In this document: piece after piece, positions 10,159-22,594 of the stretch | Layout: each line of letters opens with the position of its first letter | Position numbering within the stretch: the first letter of the stretch is position 1 | Source: Rugalucina vietnamica | Lineage: Eukaryota > Mollusca > Bivalvia > Lucinida > Lucinidae | DNA: 64,000 bases | Assembly (NCBI GenBank): GCA_964017185.1 | Contig: OZ024878.1 | Coordinates: 17,797,851-17,861,850, forward strand | Reading direction: 5' to 3' | Made by a program: the position numbers and the translations under genes | Notes under the pieces: model-generated | What the model was told of the DNA's origin: nothing | Seen by the model: only the letters and a program-made list of their open reading frames with translations | Database searches by the model: none

Positions 10159-12999
10159 CACGCCCGGTAAAGTGCAAATTGACCACCGCCGGTGGTCAAC
10201 GTAAAAAAAGTTGATATACATCCGGTGGTCGTTTTGAGCCTTTCCTGTTATTAGTTTTCGCGAGTTTGGTGGATGTGGAAGGTAAGATGTTTCTAGATCA
10301 AAAACGTATTATAAAAATCAAAGAATGTCAGGCTATCAGTTTTTTGCCGCTGAATGTCTAGCAGAAGTGGTGGTTGAAAAAAATAAACCGTTTTACTGCA
10401 ATCCTTTCCGGCCCGTTTGATCGGTAGTGAAAACGAAAGTAGAATCTGGTCAAACACAGGTTAAAATGCCATGATCGTGCCTTTGCAAGCTTTCTGTAAC
10501 CAATAGTCGTTGCAGTTAGTTAAATGAACACTAAATTAGATTTTCAGACATAATTTTAAAATATTTCAAGCTTTCCTTTCAACACTTAGATCGATTTTGA
10601 ACCGGCGGTCAACTTGAAGTTGTGGTGGTCGTATTGATCAATGGGGATTACAATGTAAATTTTCATCGTGAGAGAAAGTCAGCAAAAATGCAACTTGATG
10701 TCGTTTTCTGTTAGGGGACACGGCAACATTAATGGAGATTCATTCCATACACAACCAAATCCAAATCAATGCCGTCGGTGTCCTCATAATTCAATTTTGT
10801 TTGTCCATTAGCCATTCAGTCACATAGTTTAGCAATATCTGATGTATTTATTACTAATTTTTGCTAACCCTAACAATACAAATACTACCTCATGCAACAT
10901 GCATTGAATTCATATACATAATTCGCATTGACTCGAAGAAAAACCACTAGAATAACAGTGTGGTCAATTTGCAAAGTAGGTGGTCAAGTTGACCTTAAAA
11001 TGAGCAAGTTTGAAATGATTTACTGTCCAATTTGAAAAGTATTGAAGGACATGCCTGCTGTTTAATGTTGAGCAGACTCAGTCTTGCATATTCGACAATT
11101 ATAGGAGCAACACTAAGCAAAGCGTTCATTGTGTTGTTCGTATGAAATCTATCTCCTGTTTTGCAATATCACTTCTTTGAACATGTAAAGGTGAATAATC
11201 ACGTGGTTTATATCAATTATATCAGAAGTTCTTCGGGAACAACAGCTTGTGCATTGCTGGTGCCAATAGATTCTGTATTAGCTTGTGCATAGCTATGGTC
11301 TATCATAATCAAACTTCGTTTTGATTTCTTTGGGGTGCTAGTATACGGACTTAATACTTTTGATTTAGTCCCTGTTTTTATGTTTTTCTTCTTAGGAAAT
11401 CCGACTTTCCTTTCGGTGTATAAATTTTAGGACAAATTGTCTTTTGGGGTGATGAACCGATAGCTCTATAGGGTGATGAACTGTATTTTGGCTTTTTCTT
11501 AGATGGCGATATGAACAGACTCTTGTCAACGTCTTGAATTTCCTGTCCACGCCAGAGATATGTTTTTGTGTTCGTCAGGTAACGACGCTTGGTTCGTTTA
11601 CCTTTAAATCGACCCATCTGGGAACGTATAAGGAAAAAAATAAGGTCAGTAGGCGCACCTAGAACTGACGAGGCCAGTTATTCTTCAGCATTCATACATG
11701 CATTCATTCTACACTTTGCAGTGGACAATCACGTGATCTCGACTCGTTTGAACTAGCGTTTGGGCTTAACCGGCGAGCCAATCGACTACTGGCAAAATCC
11801 AGAAACATATGAATCTATTATTCCAATTGCTCGTGACAATGTGATGAAGAGGTACATGCATGTGTAATTTACACGCCAATTCATTTAGCATTGACGATTT
11901 TATTATGACCATTGTTTCTAAATATTTCGTCTGAAATTGATATAAACCACGTGATTATTCACCTTTACATATTCAAAGAAGTGATATTGCAAAACAGGAG
12001 ATAGATTTCATACGAACAACACAATATTAATGAACGCTTTGCTTAGTGTTACTCCTATAATTGTCGAATATGCAAGACTGAGCCTGCTCAACATTAAACA
12101 GCAGGCATGTCCTTCAATACTTTTCAAATTGGACAGTAAATCATTTCAAACTTGCTCATTTTAAGGTCAAATTGACCACCTACTTTGCAAATTGACCACA
12201 CTGCTATTCTAGTGGTTTTTCCTCGAGTCAATGCGAATTATGTATATAAATTCAATGCATCTTGCATGAGGTTGTATTTGTATTGTTGGGGTTACCAAAA
12301 TTAGTAATAAATACATCAGATATTGCTAAACTATGTGACTGAATGGCTAATGGACAAACGAAATTGAATTATGAGGACACCGACGGCATTGATTTGGATT
12401 TGGTTGTGTCTAGAATGCATCTCCATTAATGTTGCCGTGCCCCCTAACAGAAAACGACATCAAGTTGCATTTTTGCTGACTTTCTCTCACGATGAAAATT
12501 TACATTGTAATCCTCATTGATCAATACGACCACCACAACTTCAAGTTGACCGCCGGTACAAAATCGATCGAAGTGTTGAAAGGAAAGCTTGAAATATTTT
12601 AAAATTATGTCTGAAAAGCTAATTTAGTGTTCATTTAACTAACTGCAACGACCATTGGTTATAGAAAGCTTGCAAAGGCACGATCAGGGCATTTTAACCT
12701 GTGTTTGACCAGATTCTACTTTCGTTTTCACTACCGATCAAACGGGCCGGAAAGGATTGTAGTAAAACGGTTTATTTTTTTCAACTACCACTTCGGCTAG
12801 ACATTCAACGGCAAAAAACTGATAGCCTGACATTCTTTGATTTTTATAATACGTTTTTGATCATAAAACACCTTACCTTCCACATCCACCAAACTCGCGA
12901 AAACTAATAACAGGAAACGCTCAAAACGACCACCCGATGTATATCAACTTTTTTTACGTTGACCACCGGCGGTGGTCAATTTGCACTTTACCGGGCGTG
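10159..12999. mobile_element. Element I: DNA transposon-like element with ~1.06 kb terminal inverted repeats
   Basis: The left arm (10159-11218) is the reverse complement of the right arm (11935-12999) along its whole length with few mismatches; a 716-bp unique centre separates them. The ends read CACGCCCGGTAAAGTGCAAA and its complement. Just inside lies a smaller palindrome, ACCACCGCCGGTGGT. The element is flanked by CAAGA on both sides (10154-10158 and 13000-13004), a perfect 5-bp target duplication. It interrupts an R1 repeat: R1 stops at 10158 and resumes at 13000, and an uninterrupted paralogous site sits near 16690-16700. No transposase is recognised; only a short basic ORF lies in the centre, so the copy is probably non-autonomous. 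The 5-bp duplication and CAC-starting ends resemble Transib-type elements, but that classification is an inference. Confidence 0.85.
11378..11617 (-). CDS. Small basic ORF in the centre of Element I, unknown function
   Basis: This 79-residue reading frame lies wholly in the unique centre of Element I. It is rich in Lys, Arg, Ser and Pro and starts MGRFKGKRTKRRY, with SPSKKKPKYSSSPYR in the middle and no hydrophobic segments. The ATG directly follows a pyrimidine-rich tract ending in CAG, so it could start an internal exon of a longer spliced transcript. Directly downstream, a shifted frame (about 11235-11400) continues with similar Lys/Ser/Pro-rich composition (for example TPKKSKRSLI), which suggests the original protein was longer and is now frameshifted. 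It could be a DNA-binding or accessory transposon protein, or chance. I do not recognise the family. Confidence 0.3.
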   Translation of the reverse strand: MGRFKGKRTKRRYLTNTKTYLWRGQEIQDVDKSLFISPSKKKPKYSSSPYRAIGSSPQKTICPKIYTPKGKSDFLRRKT

Positions 13000-13442
13000 C
13001 AAGAGGACCGAAGAACTATCTAAATGTTATGAACCACTGCAGAAGCTGAGGGTGAGGTTATGGCCATGTAAAATCGATTAAAGCCCGCCAGTAATCTTAT
13101 ATTACTGATCGTTCCAAGGCGATACTTCTGTGGTGGTTCTTTTTGTTTTATGTCTTGGTGCTTAAATTTTTGTGCTGTTGGCGCATTATGTATGTTTTCA
13201 TATTTTGAGTTAGGTTTAGGTAGCTGAGTGGCCACCTATTGGGAAAATAGCTGCTCATTCGGCTTACGATATGTCGTCATGTGGTATTTAGACCTGATTG
13301 TTAATTTAGTTTTTCCCACCTCGGTTTTTGGAGTGGGAATCTTTTTCTGTTTGCGCCTGTTCCTGTGCTTTGCCTACTTGTACCTTTTTAATCCCTAAAA
13401 TAATGGTATAGTATTGACTATTCTAAGGCGATACTTCTGTTG

Positions 13443-13445
<3 letters not shown>

Positions 13446-13490
<45 letters not shown>
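13446..13490 (+). repeat. Poly-T tract (45 bp)
   Basis: A homopolymer T run between the R1 block and its degenerate partner in copy A. The matching site of copy B is a T-rich tract with (GT)n. Confidence 0.9.
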
Positions 13491-13493
<3 letters not shown>

Positions 13494-15087
13494 TGAGTAC
13501 CCTACTATTGGGAAATAGCTGTTCACTCGGTTTACAATATTTTCTCTTTATATTGGTACATATACCTGAGTGTCGTTTGAGTTTTTCCAACCTCGGTTTT
13601 TGGAGTGGGACATTCACCATGTCCTGATCATTGCTTTCATTTATCTTTTTATTTGATTCTTTTTATGGGGAATGTTGGGCCCTTTTAGATATGACCATTT
13701 CATAAATTTACTTTAATTATGTCATACTCTCACATAGTACCGTATTTAGCGTGATTTACAGGGTTACCCGAAACGATAGCTTTTGCGACACAGAGCAGAT
13801 GCTAATATCTATAATCCCCCTAACACTGGGGCTTAGCAGTCTTACTTATAAAACGACTTGAACGTAAATTTAATATTTATTTTACACGTCCAAAGTTCAT
13901 GTCGCATGCTTTAACGCAGGAAGCTCATGGAACTTACGTGTATTGGAAATTTACGCTATATAGTCTTTCGTGGCGAAGGAAGCAAACCCGGCGGACTACC
14001 ACCTACCTTGACGGGCGATGATCACTATGCTATTTTGTGACGTAACGTTTGCATGAAATTCTACTAGTCAGGAAAATTACTTAGAACGGATAACTGGAGA
14101 AAGAAAAGACCGATCAATCTAACCAGTCCTGACCTCACTTTCACAAACAGATTGAGGTCTCCGGTCAGCGAACTTAAGGTACCATTAAAAATAGTGCATC
14201 AATGTTTGTACATCGAGAATACTGTTTTGTACCATTTGTGTGTACCAGACGCATATGCAAGTATCATGCAAATGAAAATAATCTGTCAAGGTCGTTAGCG
14301 TTTTCGACTTTCTTTCTACTTAAAGTACGAAACGTTTCGTTTCTGAAATGTCATGTTCTTCAACACGCCTACAATCACAATCAATTAATCATATTTAGAT
14401 TGTTTCAGATAGTTGATGATTAGCATTTTCGCTCAACTTTTGAACTATATTTATACAGTTCCAATAGAAAGCATCTGTTTTATTATGTGTTATCTTATTG
14501 TTATGCATGACAGCGGTACAAACACTATCTCAGACACACGGTCGGCATGAGAATAAGGATACTGATATGAATTAATGCAATTACATATAGCCATTACTAG
14601 CGTTGTTAGCTTTCATGTATCATGTTTTGTTTACAGTGCATTACAACTGATGACAGTTCCACTCTGTCAATGCTATTCGAGAAATATCATACAATATATG
14701 TATCAAAGATCCTTTTCAATGCTTCCCGAACAGAACCTGAATACTGATACCCCAGTGTCATTAAAAGAACTACATAATTATTTGTCTAGGATATAAATAA
14801 TGAAACACTATGATGGTTTATTTTTGCAGTTTATTTTAGACTGTATCCCGAGTTAATGTGAAAAGAATGTCTAGAATTACACGAATCAGTCAAAAGGAAA
14901 AGCCACTACAAGGCGATACGTATGTACATGTACAATAGCTCTTTCCCAGCGCGGAAACCATTGAATCTTTTGAGAACTAATTGTGCTGAAACGTTATTTT
15001 ATACAAACATTTCCGATAAATAGCCCACTTCTTTGACATGTTATGTATGCTGGTATCATTTAGTTATGATGCATGTGCTATTTCTCG

Positions 15088-15284
15088 ATTTTGACCTCAG
15101 ATGCGCCAAAAGACCAACGGGGTCTTATGGAAGGTAAGTCAACTACGAAATGCCGCAAGTTTTCAGTTACATTTGGGTTGCAAGTCACAGTAAGTATTTG
15201 TACTGTTACAATATGAACACCCTAAGTAGACTCGTCGATCTTTTGACGCATCTGAGGTCAAAATCGAGCTAAAGTACTATTTCA
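15088..15284. repeat. Inverted-repeat block within copy A
   Basis: The arms contain TCGATTTTGACCTCAGATGC and its complement, about 33 bp each, around ~120 bp. The same block occurs in copy B at 18838-19038. It looks like a small MITE that predates the duplication. Confidence 0.65.
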
Positions 15285-16084
15285 CTGACCTTGGCATGTA
15301 TAGATTATGACAATTTGTATTTTTATTTCCTCATTTAAGCATAGTTATGCTTTTCTAGTGATTTATAATCTTATTTTTGATACAGACCATTAGACTAGAT
15401 TAGACTAGATCAGACTAGATACAGTTAATTTGTTATTCTTCAAATTCTACTACGTAATTCTCCAGGCTAAACTGTTGTATAACGAAGGTTAACGTCTCAC
15501 CCTAGAGCAATTTGTCTATATCATTTTGCGACACATATTCAGCGGGATTTCGTAATCATAATTATAACATATTTTTCTCTCGTTGATAAATATGAAGCTA
15601 GACCTGTCCAAGTTGTATCGTCCCCAGTCTCGTACAAAAAGAGTATTCACTATTCATGTATGTGTCTACATGTTTGTACCATATACAAGAAGAAGCATAT
15701 GAAAAGAATGGTACTGATTTCTTGTCCTCTTTTGTCAAACAAACAAGCCGTTGTCGATATGTCTCGGTGAAACATCTTTATATATATTAGTTTCGTGTGA
15801 ATTAATGGAAGTTGCGTTATCTGTGGTAAGGTAGCAAAGGAAAGAATGGAAAGCAATGGAAAGAAATAATCTAGTAACTGTTCTATCCCTACTTGAAAAG
15901 TGTGTAAAAACAGAAAATATAAATGTGTAAAAGCCTTTGTAGATTCAATTTTTACTTGTGTTTCGCACTACTTAGAGCAGGAGTATAAATTATAGGATGG
16001 TGTGCATATAAGAAAGATCCAATAACGTGTTTTATTTGGCTGTTTGATTTCAAAGACCCGATCTCATAAAACCGTTACATGTAA

Positions 16085-16328
16085 CGGCGCCCCCCATGGC
16101 CGAGTGGTTAGGAGCGCTGATATTTCATTGCCGCACTTTACCATTCGATCATCTTACCGCTTTGTCTGGCGTGGTTCGATCGCCACACGGGGCACATGTG
16201 AGACAAACCAAGTTCTGTTTGCGGGTGTGTCAGGTGGTTTTTCTCGTGGTTCTTCCGTTTTCGTCCCACCTACTGATTGGCCCGTCTCATATGAGCTGAA
16301 ATAATTTTGAAAGGGGAGTTAAACTGAC
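16085..16328 (+). mobile_element. tRNA-derived SINE, best copy
   Basis: The head is CCATGGCCGAGTGGTTAGGA, a leucine/serine-type A box. The B box GTGGTTCGATCGCC lies about 75 bp on, as in a tRNA with a long variable arm, although the tRNA fold itself is degraded. The body includes AAACCAAGTTCTGTTTGCGG and CATATGAGCTGAAATAATTT. Confidence 0.75.
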
Positions 16329-16607
16329 CAGAAAGAATCATAAAACCAAGTTTATTCAAGTTATATATGCCCCACCCTCTAAATTTTACTGACAACTAAA
16401 CATTTAGACAAGTTGCAGAAAATCGTGTGATAAAAACGAAGCTGCATAAACTGATAATTTCCGTTGATTTTCGTGATTTATACTCAAATGAAAAATATTA
16501 AGAAATATATGAAACCGTTTAAAACACAGTCAACAAAATAAAAACCGGAAGTGCAAAAATGCCAATTTCCTTACGTGGATACATGTCATTAGTCGTTACC
16601 TTCTAGA

Positions 16608-19543
16608 TGTTGAGTCCTCGTTTTTGCTTCATCAGAATGTTTATCATGATTTATCTGTTTGTTCTTGATGATTCTTGACTAGTTAGACATTCACCACGAG
16701 GACCGAAGAACTAACTAAATGTTATGAACCACTGCAGAAGCTGAGGGTGAGGTTATGGCCATGTAAAATCGATTAAAGCCCGCCAGTAATCTTATATTAC
16801 TGATCGTTCCAAGGCGATACTTCTGTGGTGGTTCTTTTTGTTTTATGTCTTGGTGCTTAAATTTTTGTGCTGTTGGCGCCTTACGTATGTTTTCATATTT
16901 TTAGTTAGGTTTAGGTAGCTGAGTGGCAACCTATTGGGAAAATAGCTGCTCATTCGGCTTACGATATGTCTTCATGGTATTAAGACCAGATTGTTAATTT
17001 AGTTTTTCCCCACCCCGGTTTTGGAGTGGGAAATTTTTTCTGATTGCGCCTTCTCCTGATCTTTGCCTACTTGTACCTTTTTAATCCATTGACTATTCTA
17101 AGGCGATACTTCTGTTGTCACTTATGTTTTTTATTATTATTATTTTTTTTTTTATTTTTTTTTTTTTTTTATTTTTATTTTTTTTTTGTTTTTATTTTTT
17201 TTTTTTGTGTGTGTGTGTGTGAGTAGCCTCCTTTTGGGAAATAGCTGTTCACTCGGTTTACATTATTTTCTCTTTATATTGGTACATGTACCTGAGTGTC
17301 AACTGAGTTTTTCCAACCTCGGTTTTTGGAGTGGGACATTCGCTATGTCCTGATCATTGCTTTCATTTATCTTTTTATTTGATTCTTTTTATGGGGAATG
17401 TTGGGCCCTTTTAGATTTGACCATTTCATAAATTTACTGTAATTATGTCATACTCTCACATAGTACCGTATTTAGCGTGATTTACAGGGTTACCCGAAAC
17501 GATAGCTTTTGCTACACATAGCAGATACTAATATCTATAATCCCCCTAACACTGGGGCTTAGCAGTCTTATTTATAAAACGACTTGAACGCAAATTTAAT
17601 ATTTATTTTACACGTCCAAAGTTCATGTCGCATGCTTTAACGCCGGAAGCTCATGGAACTTACGTGTATTGAAAATTTACGTTGTATAGTATTTCGTGGT
17701 GAAGGATGCGAATCCCGGCGGACTACCACCTACCTTGACGGGCGATGATCACTATGCTATTTTGTGACGTAACGTTTGCAAGAAATTCTACTAGTCAGGA
17801 AAATTACTTAGAACGGAAAGAACCGATCAATCTAACCAGTCCTGACCTCACCATCACAAACAGATTGAGGTCTCCGGTCAGCAAACTTAAGGTACCATTA
17901 AAATAGTGCATCAATGTTTAAACAGCGAGAATACTTTTTTGTATCATTTGTGTGTACCAGACGCATATGCAAGTATCACGCAAATGAAAATAATCTGTCA
18001 TGGTCGTTAGCGTTTTCGACTTACTTTCTACTTAAAGTACGGAACGTTTCGTTTCTGAAATGTCATGTTCTTCAATACGCCTACAATGACAATCAATTAA
18101 TCATATTTAGATTGTTTCAGATAGTTGATGATTAGCATTTTCGCTCAACTTTTGAACTATATTTATACAGTTCCAATAGAAAGCATCTGTTTTATTATGT
18201 GTTATCTTATTGTTATGCTTGACAGCGGTACAAACACTATCTCAGACACACGGTCGGCATGAGAATAAGGATACTGATATGAATTAATGCAATTACAAAT
18301 ATCCATTACTAGCTTTGTTAGCTTTCATGCATCATGTTTTGTTTACAGTGCATTACAACTGATGACAGTTCCACTCTGTCAATGCTATTCGAGAAATATC
18401 ATATTACAATATATGTATCAAAGATCCTTCTCAATGCTTCCCGAACAGAACGTGAATACTGATACCCCAGTGTCATTAAAAGAACTACATAATTATTTGT
18501 TTAGGATATAAATAATGAAACACTATGATGGTTACAGTTTGCAGTTTATTTTAGACTGTATCCCGAGTTAAATGTGAAAAGAATGTCTAGAATTACACGA
18601 ATCAGTCAAAAGGAAAAGTCACTACAAGGCGATGCGTATTTTAAAAACATGTACAAAGAGCAAGATGACTAGCTCTTTCCCAGCGCGGAAACCATTGAAT
18701 CTTTTGAGAACTAATTGTGCTGAAACGTTATTTTTTACGAAATTTTCCGATATGATTCGCTAAATGATAATATTAAATAGCCCACTTCTTTGACATGTTA
18801 TGTATGCTGGTGTCATTTACTTATGATACATGTGCTATTTCTCGATTTTGACCTCAGATGCGTCAAAAGACCAATGGGTTCTTATGGAAGGTATGTCAAC
18901 TACGAAATGCCGCAAGTTTTCAGTTACATTTGGGTTGGAAGTCACAGTAAGTATTTGTACTGTTACAATATGAATACCCTAAGTAGACTCGTCGATCTTT
19001 TGACGCGTCAGAGGTCAAAATCGAGCTATAGTACTATTTTACTGACCGTGGCATGTATAGATTATGACAATTTGTATTTTTATTTCCACATTAAAGCATA
19101 GTTATGCTTTTCTAGTGATTTATAATCTTATTTTTGATACAGACCATTAGACTAGATTAGACTAGATCAGACTAGATACAGTTAATTTGTTTTTCTTCAA
19201 ATTCTACTACGTTATTCTCCAGCGCTAAACTGTTGTATAACGAAGATTAACGTCTCACCCTAGAGCAATTTGTCTATATCATTTTGCGACACATATTCAG
19301 CGGGATTTTGTAATCATAATAATAACATGTTTTTCTCTCGTTAATAAATATGAAGCTAGACCTGTCCAAGTTGTATCGTCCCCAGTCTCGTACAAAAAGG
19401 GTATTCACTATTCATGTATGTGTCTACATGTTTGTACCATATACAATAAGAAGCATATGAAAAGAATGGTACTGATTTCTTGTCCTCTTTTGTCAAACAA
19501 ACAAGCCGTTGTCGATATGTCTCGATGAAACATCTCTATATAT
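16608..19543 (+). repeat. Long repeat unit, copy B (uninterrupted)
   Basis: This is the intact counterpart of copy A and carries the empty Element I target (TTCACCACGAGGACC near 16690). Differences from A are scattered substitutions, a longer T-rich/(GT)n tract (17128-17220) and short indels. Copies A and B are in direct orientation about 0.8 kb apart, so this is either a tandem segmental duplication or two insertions of one long repeat. Confidence 0.85.
18838..19038. repeat. Inverted-repeat block within copy B
   Basis: Counterpart of 15088-15284. The arms keep the TTGACCTCAGATGCGTCAAA type pairing. Confidence 0.65.
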
Positions 19544-19621
19544 ACTCCTCCTCAAAAATTCCGGTCACATAATTGTTTCTACTTCTCAATAAATAAATAA
19601 AAACTGTGTACCTTTTTTTAA

Positions 19622-19779
19622 AAAAAAAAACTAAAGGGCAAAAATGTCATTTTAAGCTTCTAACGTATGCTCAGTGTGTAACGCAGATTTATGATCTTTT
19701 TTGTAAAAACTAAAGGGCAAAAATGTCCTTTTAAGCTTCTTACGTATGCTCAGTGTGTAACGCAGATTTATGATCTATG
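19622..19779 (+). repeat. Tandem duplication, two units of ~79 bp
   Basis: Each unit is AAAACTAAAGGGCAAAAATG .. AACGCAGATTTATGATCT, with one or two differences. It lies just after repeat copy B. Confidence 0.85.
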
Positions 19780-19872
19780 ATTATTTAAGTTACAAAAGGG
19801 GGGGGGAGGGATCTGAACTGTCAATACAGTTCAGCGACACTTCCATGCTTGCTTCCTCCGGACAAAGCTGCT

Positions 19873-19950
19873 ACGTAGAAGTTTACGTGGTGTAGTGATT
19901 AAGCTATTCACCTTGTAATCAGGGATTATGGGTGCGATCAAGGGTATCTC
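19873..19950 (+). mobile_element. tRNA-related SINE-like fragment
   Basis: TGGTGTAGTGATTAAGC (A-box-like), CACCTTGTAATCAGGGA and GGGTGCGATCAAGGG (degenerate B box) suggest a tRNA-derived head. Confidence 0.45.
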
Positions 19951-21134
19951 CAGCCTTTCAAATGACATTTTCAGCATATTCTTACACCCGTGACGTTAGC
20001 TGTAAATAGGACGTAAAATCCTAAAACAACAATCTGAACAATGTGAGAATGTAAGACTGATAAGCGAATGAAATTTAACGTTGCCAATGTCAATCGAGAA
20101 GAAAAGAAGAAGACCGCATACATATTCATTGTGAGATAATTTACGCTAACATTCAATAGAGCTATAAAATGCTTAATGCTTTTCCATAAAACTGATAACA
20201 AATGTACATTTGCAATATGCTAGGCTAAACTTTGATCATTTTGTGAAAGTTGAACATATTGGCTATAAATGTTATAACTTATGTTGTTTTAGCCTCACTA
20301 TGTACTATGTTGAATATAGCCTGAATATATGTGTATATTTAAGAAGTATGAATACAATAATTGCCATGGGGAAAATATTCATCTTTCTGTATTTGGTGGC
20401 TGATTTTTGTTTTATGCCAATATCAACAGCTATGGTCATATGGAGCCGAAACCTCAATTTAAAGTCTCATTCAAAAGAGCTTGAGCCAAAGAACCTTAGC
20501 ATATAGGTTGATAGCTTAACCACTTCACCAGAGAGCGGTTATAGCTGTGGGTCCTGCTTTTGATACGGTCTAGAAATACCTTTAATAAATAGCAAATGCA
20601 TATGCCAGCCAAGCTCATAAGGCTGTTGCCATATAGAAACAGCCATCTTGGGTGCAATTTTATGTTCAGAGTGTTATAATAATGGTCTTAAATCATAAAT
20701 GCACATGACAATATGCATGTAATATAAGATTAACTTACAGGATAAAATGAAGACAAAAACACACAAATACTGCACATAATATTCTTTTCTGTGCAAATTT
20801 TTCTATTTGGCGGCCATCTTGGATGCCATATTTATTTTTTAGAACTCATTGTAGGTACAGTATGTGATTTATCAGGCAACTTCAAATATATGTTTTTCCA
20901 AATAGAAACAAGTATTACATGTAAAGTCGTAAACATAGCAAAACAAGTGATAGCATATATTTAGCGACCATTCTGGACGCCATCTTGAATATCTCAAAAT
21001 GCTCAATGATGCCAAGGTGGCATCAGTCAGATTCTTGAAGGGCAAGGTCTTGGCTACAAGAATCATTCAAGAAAAAAAAAATGTAAACCCTATTTCCGGG
21101 TCCCGTTAAATTACCCCATAAATCTGCAGGACTA
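19951..21134. other. Intergenic with degenerate GCCATCTTGG repeats
   Basis: GGCGGCCATCTTGGATGCCA-like motifs recur near 20640, 20812 and 20968, about 160-170 bp apart, suggesting an old tandem array. No gene. Confidence 0.45.
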
Positions 21135-21650
21135 TTCCGTTAGCATAGCTATTGAAACGGTCAGTTAATATGCCCTCAAAGCATCACACTTTTTTAATAG
21201 GATATCAGAAAGTTATTTTAACAATAAATGGTTCGCTTTTATTTTCGACTCATTTTACACTGCAGTGCACTGATTTGGTTACAAAAACCACCCGTGACAT
21301 TGCAGCAATTAAACACTCAGAACTAATGAATATTCATGAAGTGATTCCGATTCACCTTTGTCTCGTGTCTTATCAATCTGTTACTGGATGCTTAATTTCC
21401 TCTTTTGTTTTTGCGATAAATGAATCTCCAGGGAAAGTGGTCGATGCGCCACAATAACATAGCAGTACTGGCGGACCATCATGTCATATTCTTCCGTTTT
21501 TATTTTTCATGAATCACTATATCATTACCACATTCTTTATCACAAGCAGATCAGTGGCCACCCACGATATCTGCCTTTCGAGAGACATCCTGGTGTTAGA
21601 CCAATATGAATGTGAAAAACAAGTTTATGAATACGTAAGGAAAGAGTAGA
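21135..21650 (+). repeat. Dispersed ~0.55 kb repeat, copy 2
   Basis: Second copy of the 9.45-10.0 kb repeat, with small indels, including an inserted ACATAGCAGTACTGG segment near 21455. Confidence 0.75.
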
Positions 21651-21671
21651 AAGCTCGGTATTTTTATTCGG

Positions 21672-21885
21672 TTTAAAGATTATTTCAGCTCATATGAGAA
21701 AAGCCAATTAGTAGGTGGAGCAAAACCGGGATCAGAAATGAGAAAACACAGCAGAACTTGGTTTGGCCCACATATGCCCCGTGCTGGGCTCGAACCAACA
21801 CTAGATAAATCGGTGAAATGATCGAATGATTAAACGCGGTAATGGAATATCAGCGCTCTTAACCACTCAGCCACGGGGTGTGTGT
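21672..21885 (-). mobile_element. tRNA-derived SINE, minus strand
   Basis: Same family as 16.1 kb. The minus strand starts CACCCCGTGGCTGAGTGGTT and has the B-box-like TTGGTTCGAGCCCAG. It is followed on the plus strand by (GT)n and a G run (21880-21900). Confidence 0.75.
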
Positions 21886-22159
21886 GTGTGGGGGGGGGGG
21901 CAGTGACGTTATTTGTTAAGTCATGTTATCGTGACGTCGGTCGCGTAACGCAATGACTTTAAGCGCGATAATTTGGTGTTTTTGGCTGTTCCGAAACTCC
22001 GTAAAGCTTAGTTTAATGTCCGCAAAATAAGCAATATGTTTCTGAAATAAAAGACCGATGCTTGATAATATCGGATTTTTAGCTTTAGAATCAGAACAGT
22101 TTACTGGTGAAACGTCAAACTGACAAAACCACACCAGGGGGATGGGGATTGACCGGAGG

Positions 22160-22395
22160 GGATTAGTCCCGAGTTCTCACAAGAGAAGTAAATTTAGACA
22201 CACAATCATCTGACGTTTCAGCAGAGGAGATAAGAGAATCAGGGAGTTCATTCCAATCTCTAATAGTCTGGGGGAAAACACTAGTTTTCTAGTTACAAAC
22301 CTAGCTGCACGCTTTTGCACTTTCTCCAAATCATCTATCAGACCTTCATAATGAGGGTCCCAGTGCCATCCAGCTTTCTCTGGATGATGAAAACA
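22160..22395 (-). pseudogene. LINE reverse-transcriptase tail fragment
   Basis: The minus-strand translation gives WHWDPHYEGLIDDLEKVQKR, then after one frameshift a segment with TIRDWNELPDSL near 22225-22275, followed by a stop. This is the extreme C-terminus of a non-LTR retrotransposon ORF2. The remainder is missing. Confidence 0.7.
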
Positions 22396-22594
22396 TTAGC
22401 AGTTTTAATGTCTTAAAGAAGCCCTTCGTGTTTCACAGACATTGAAACCGCCTAATGCTTCCTAGTGAAAGCTAAAAATCTGAATTTCAATCCTTAAATG
22501 ACAGTAGAAACGTCTACGGACCGTATTTAACACATTGTATATGTGGGCTATTCTGGTATCATTGCTTACTTTTTCCCTATTTGCTTTTTGTTCT

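Larger units (their letters stand above)
13000..15787 (+). repeat. Long repeat unit, copy A (right part after Element I)
   Basis: It opens with the R1 continuation (to about 13395) and a degenerate second R1-like block with a 45-bp poly-T. It then runs on as about 2.1 kb of sequence that matches 17100-19543 almost base for base. Together with 10068-10158 it makes a ~2.9 kb unit. It contains a 200-bp inverted-repeat block (15088-15284) and a GACTAGAT(T/C)A mini-repeat (15390-15421). No coding potential survives comparison between copies. Confidence 0.85.

Noticed and set aside
14202-14796. Pairs of ~73-residue frames conserved between the two long repeat copies (14202-14423/17914-18135 and 14575-14796/18287-18511)
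   Set aside because: They persist only because the repeat copies are young. Most nucleotide differences change the amino acid, and the diverged copy C has stops and shifts at the same place.
16096-16175. Leucine/serine-like tRNA gene
   Set aside because: A and B boxes are present, but no cloverleaf can be drawn, the acceptor ends do not pair, and several repeats share the same tail; it is a SINE head.
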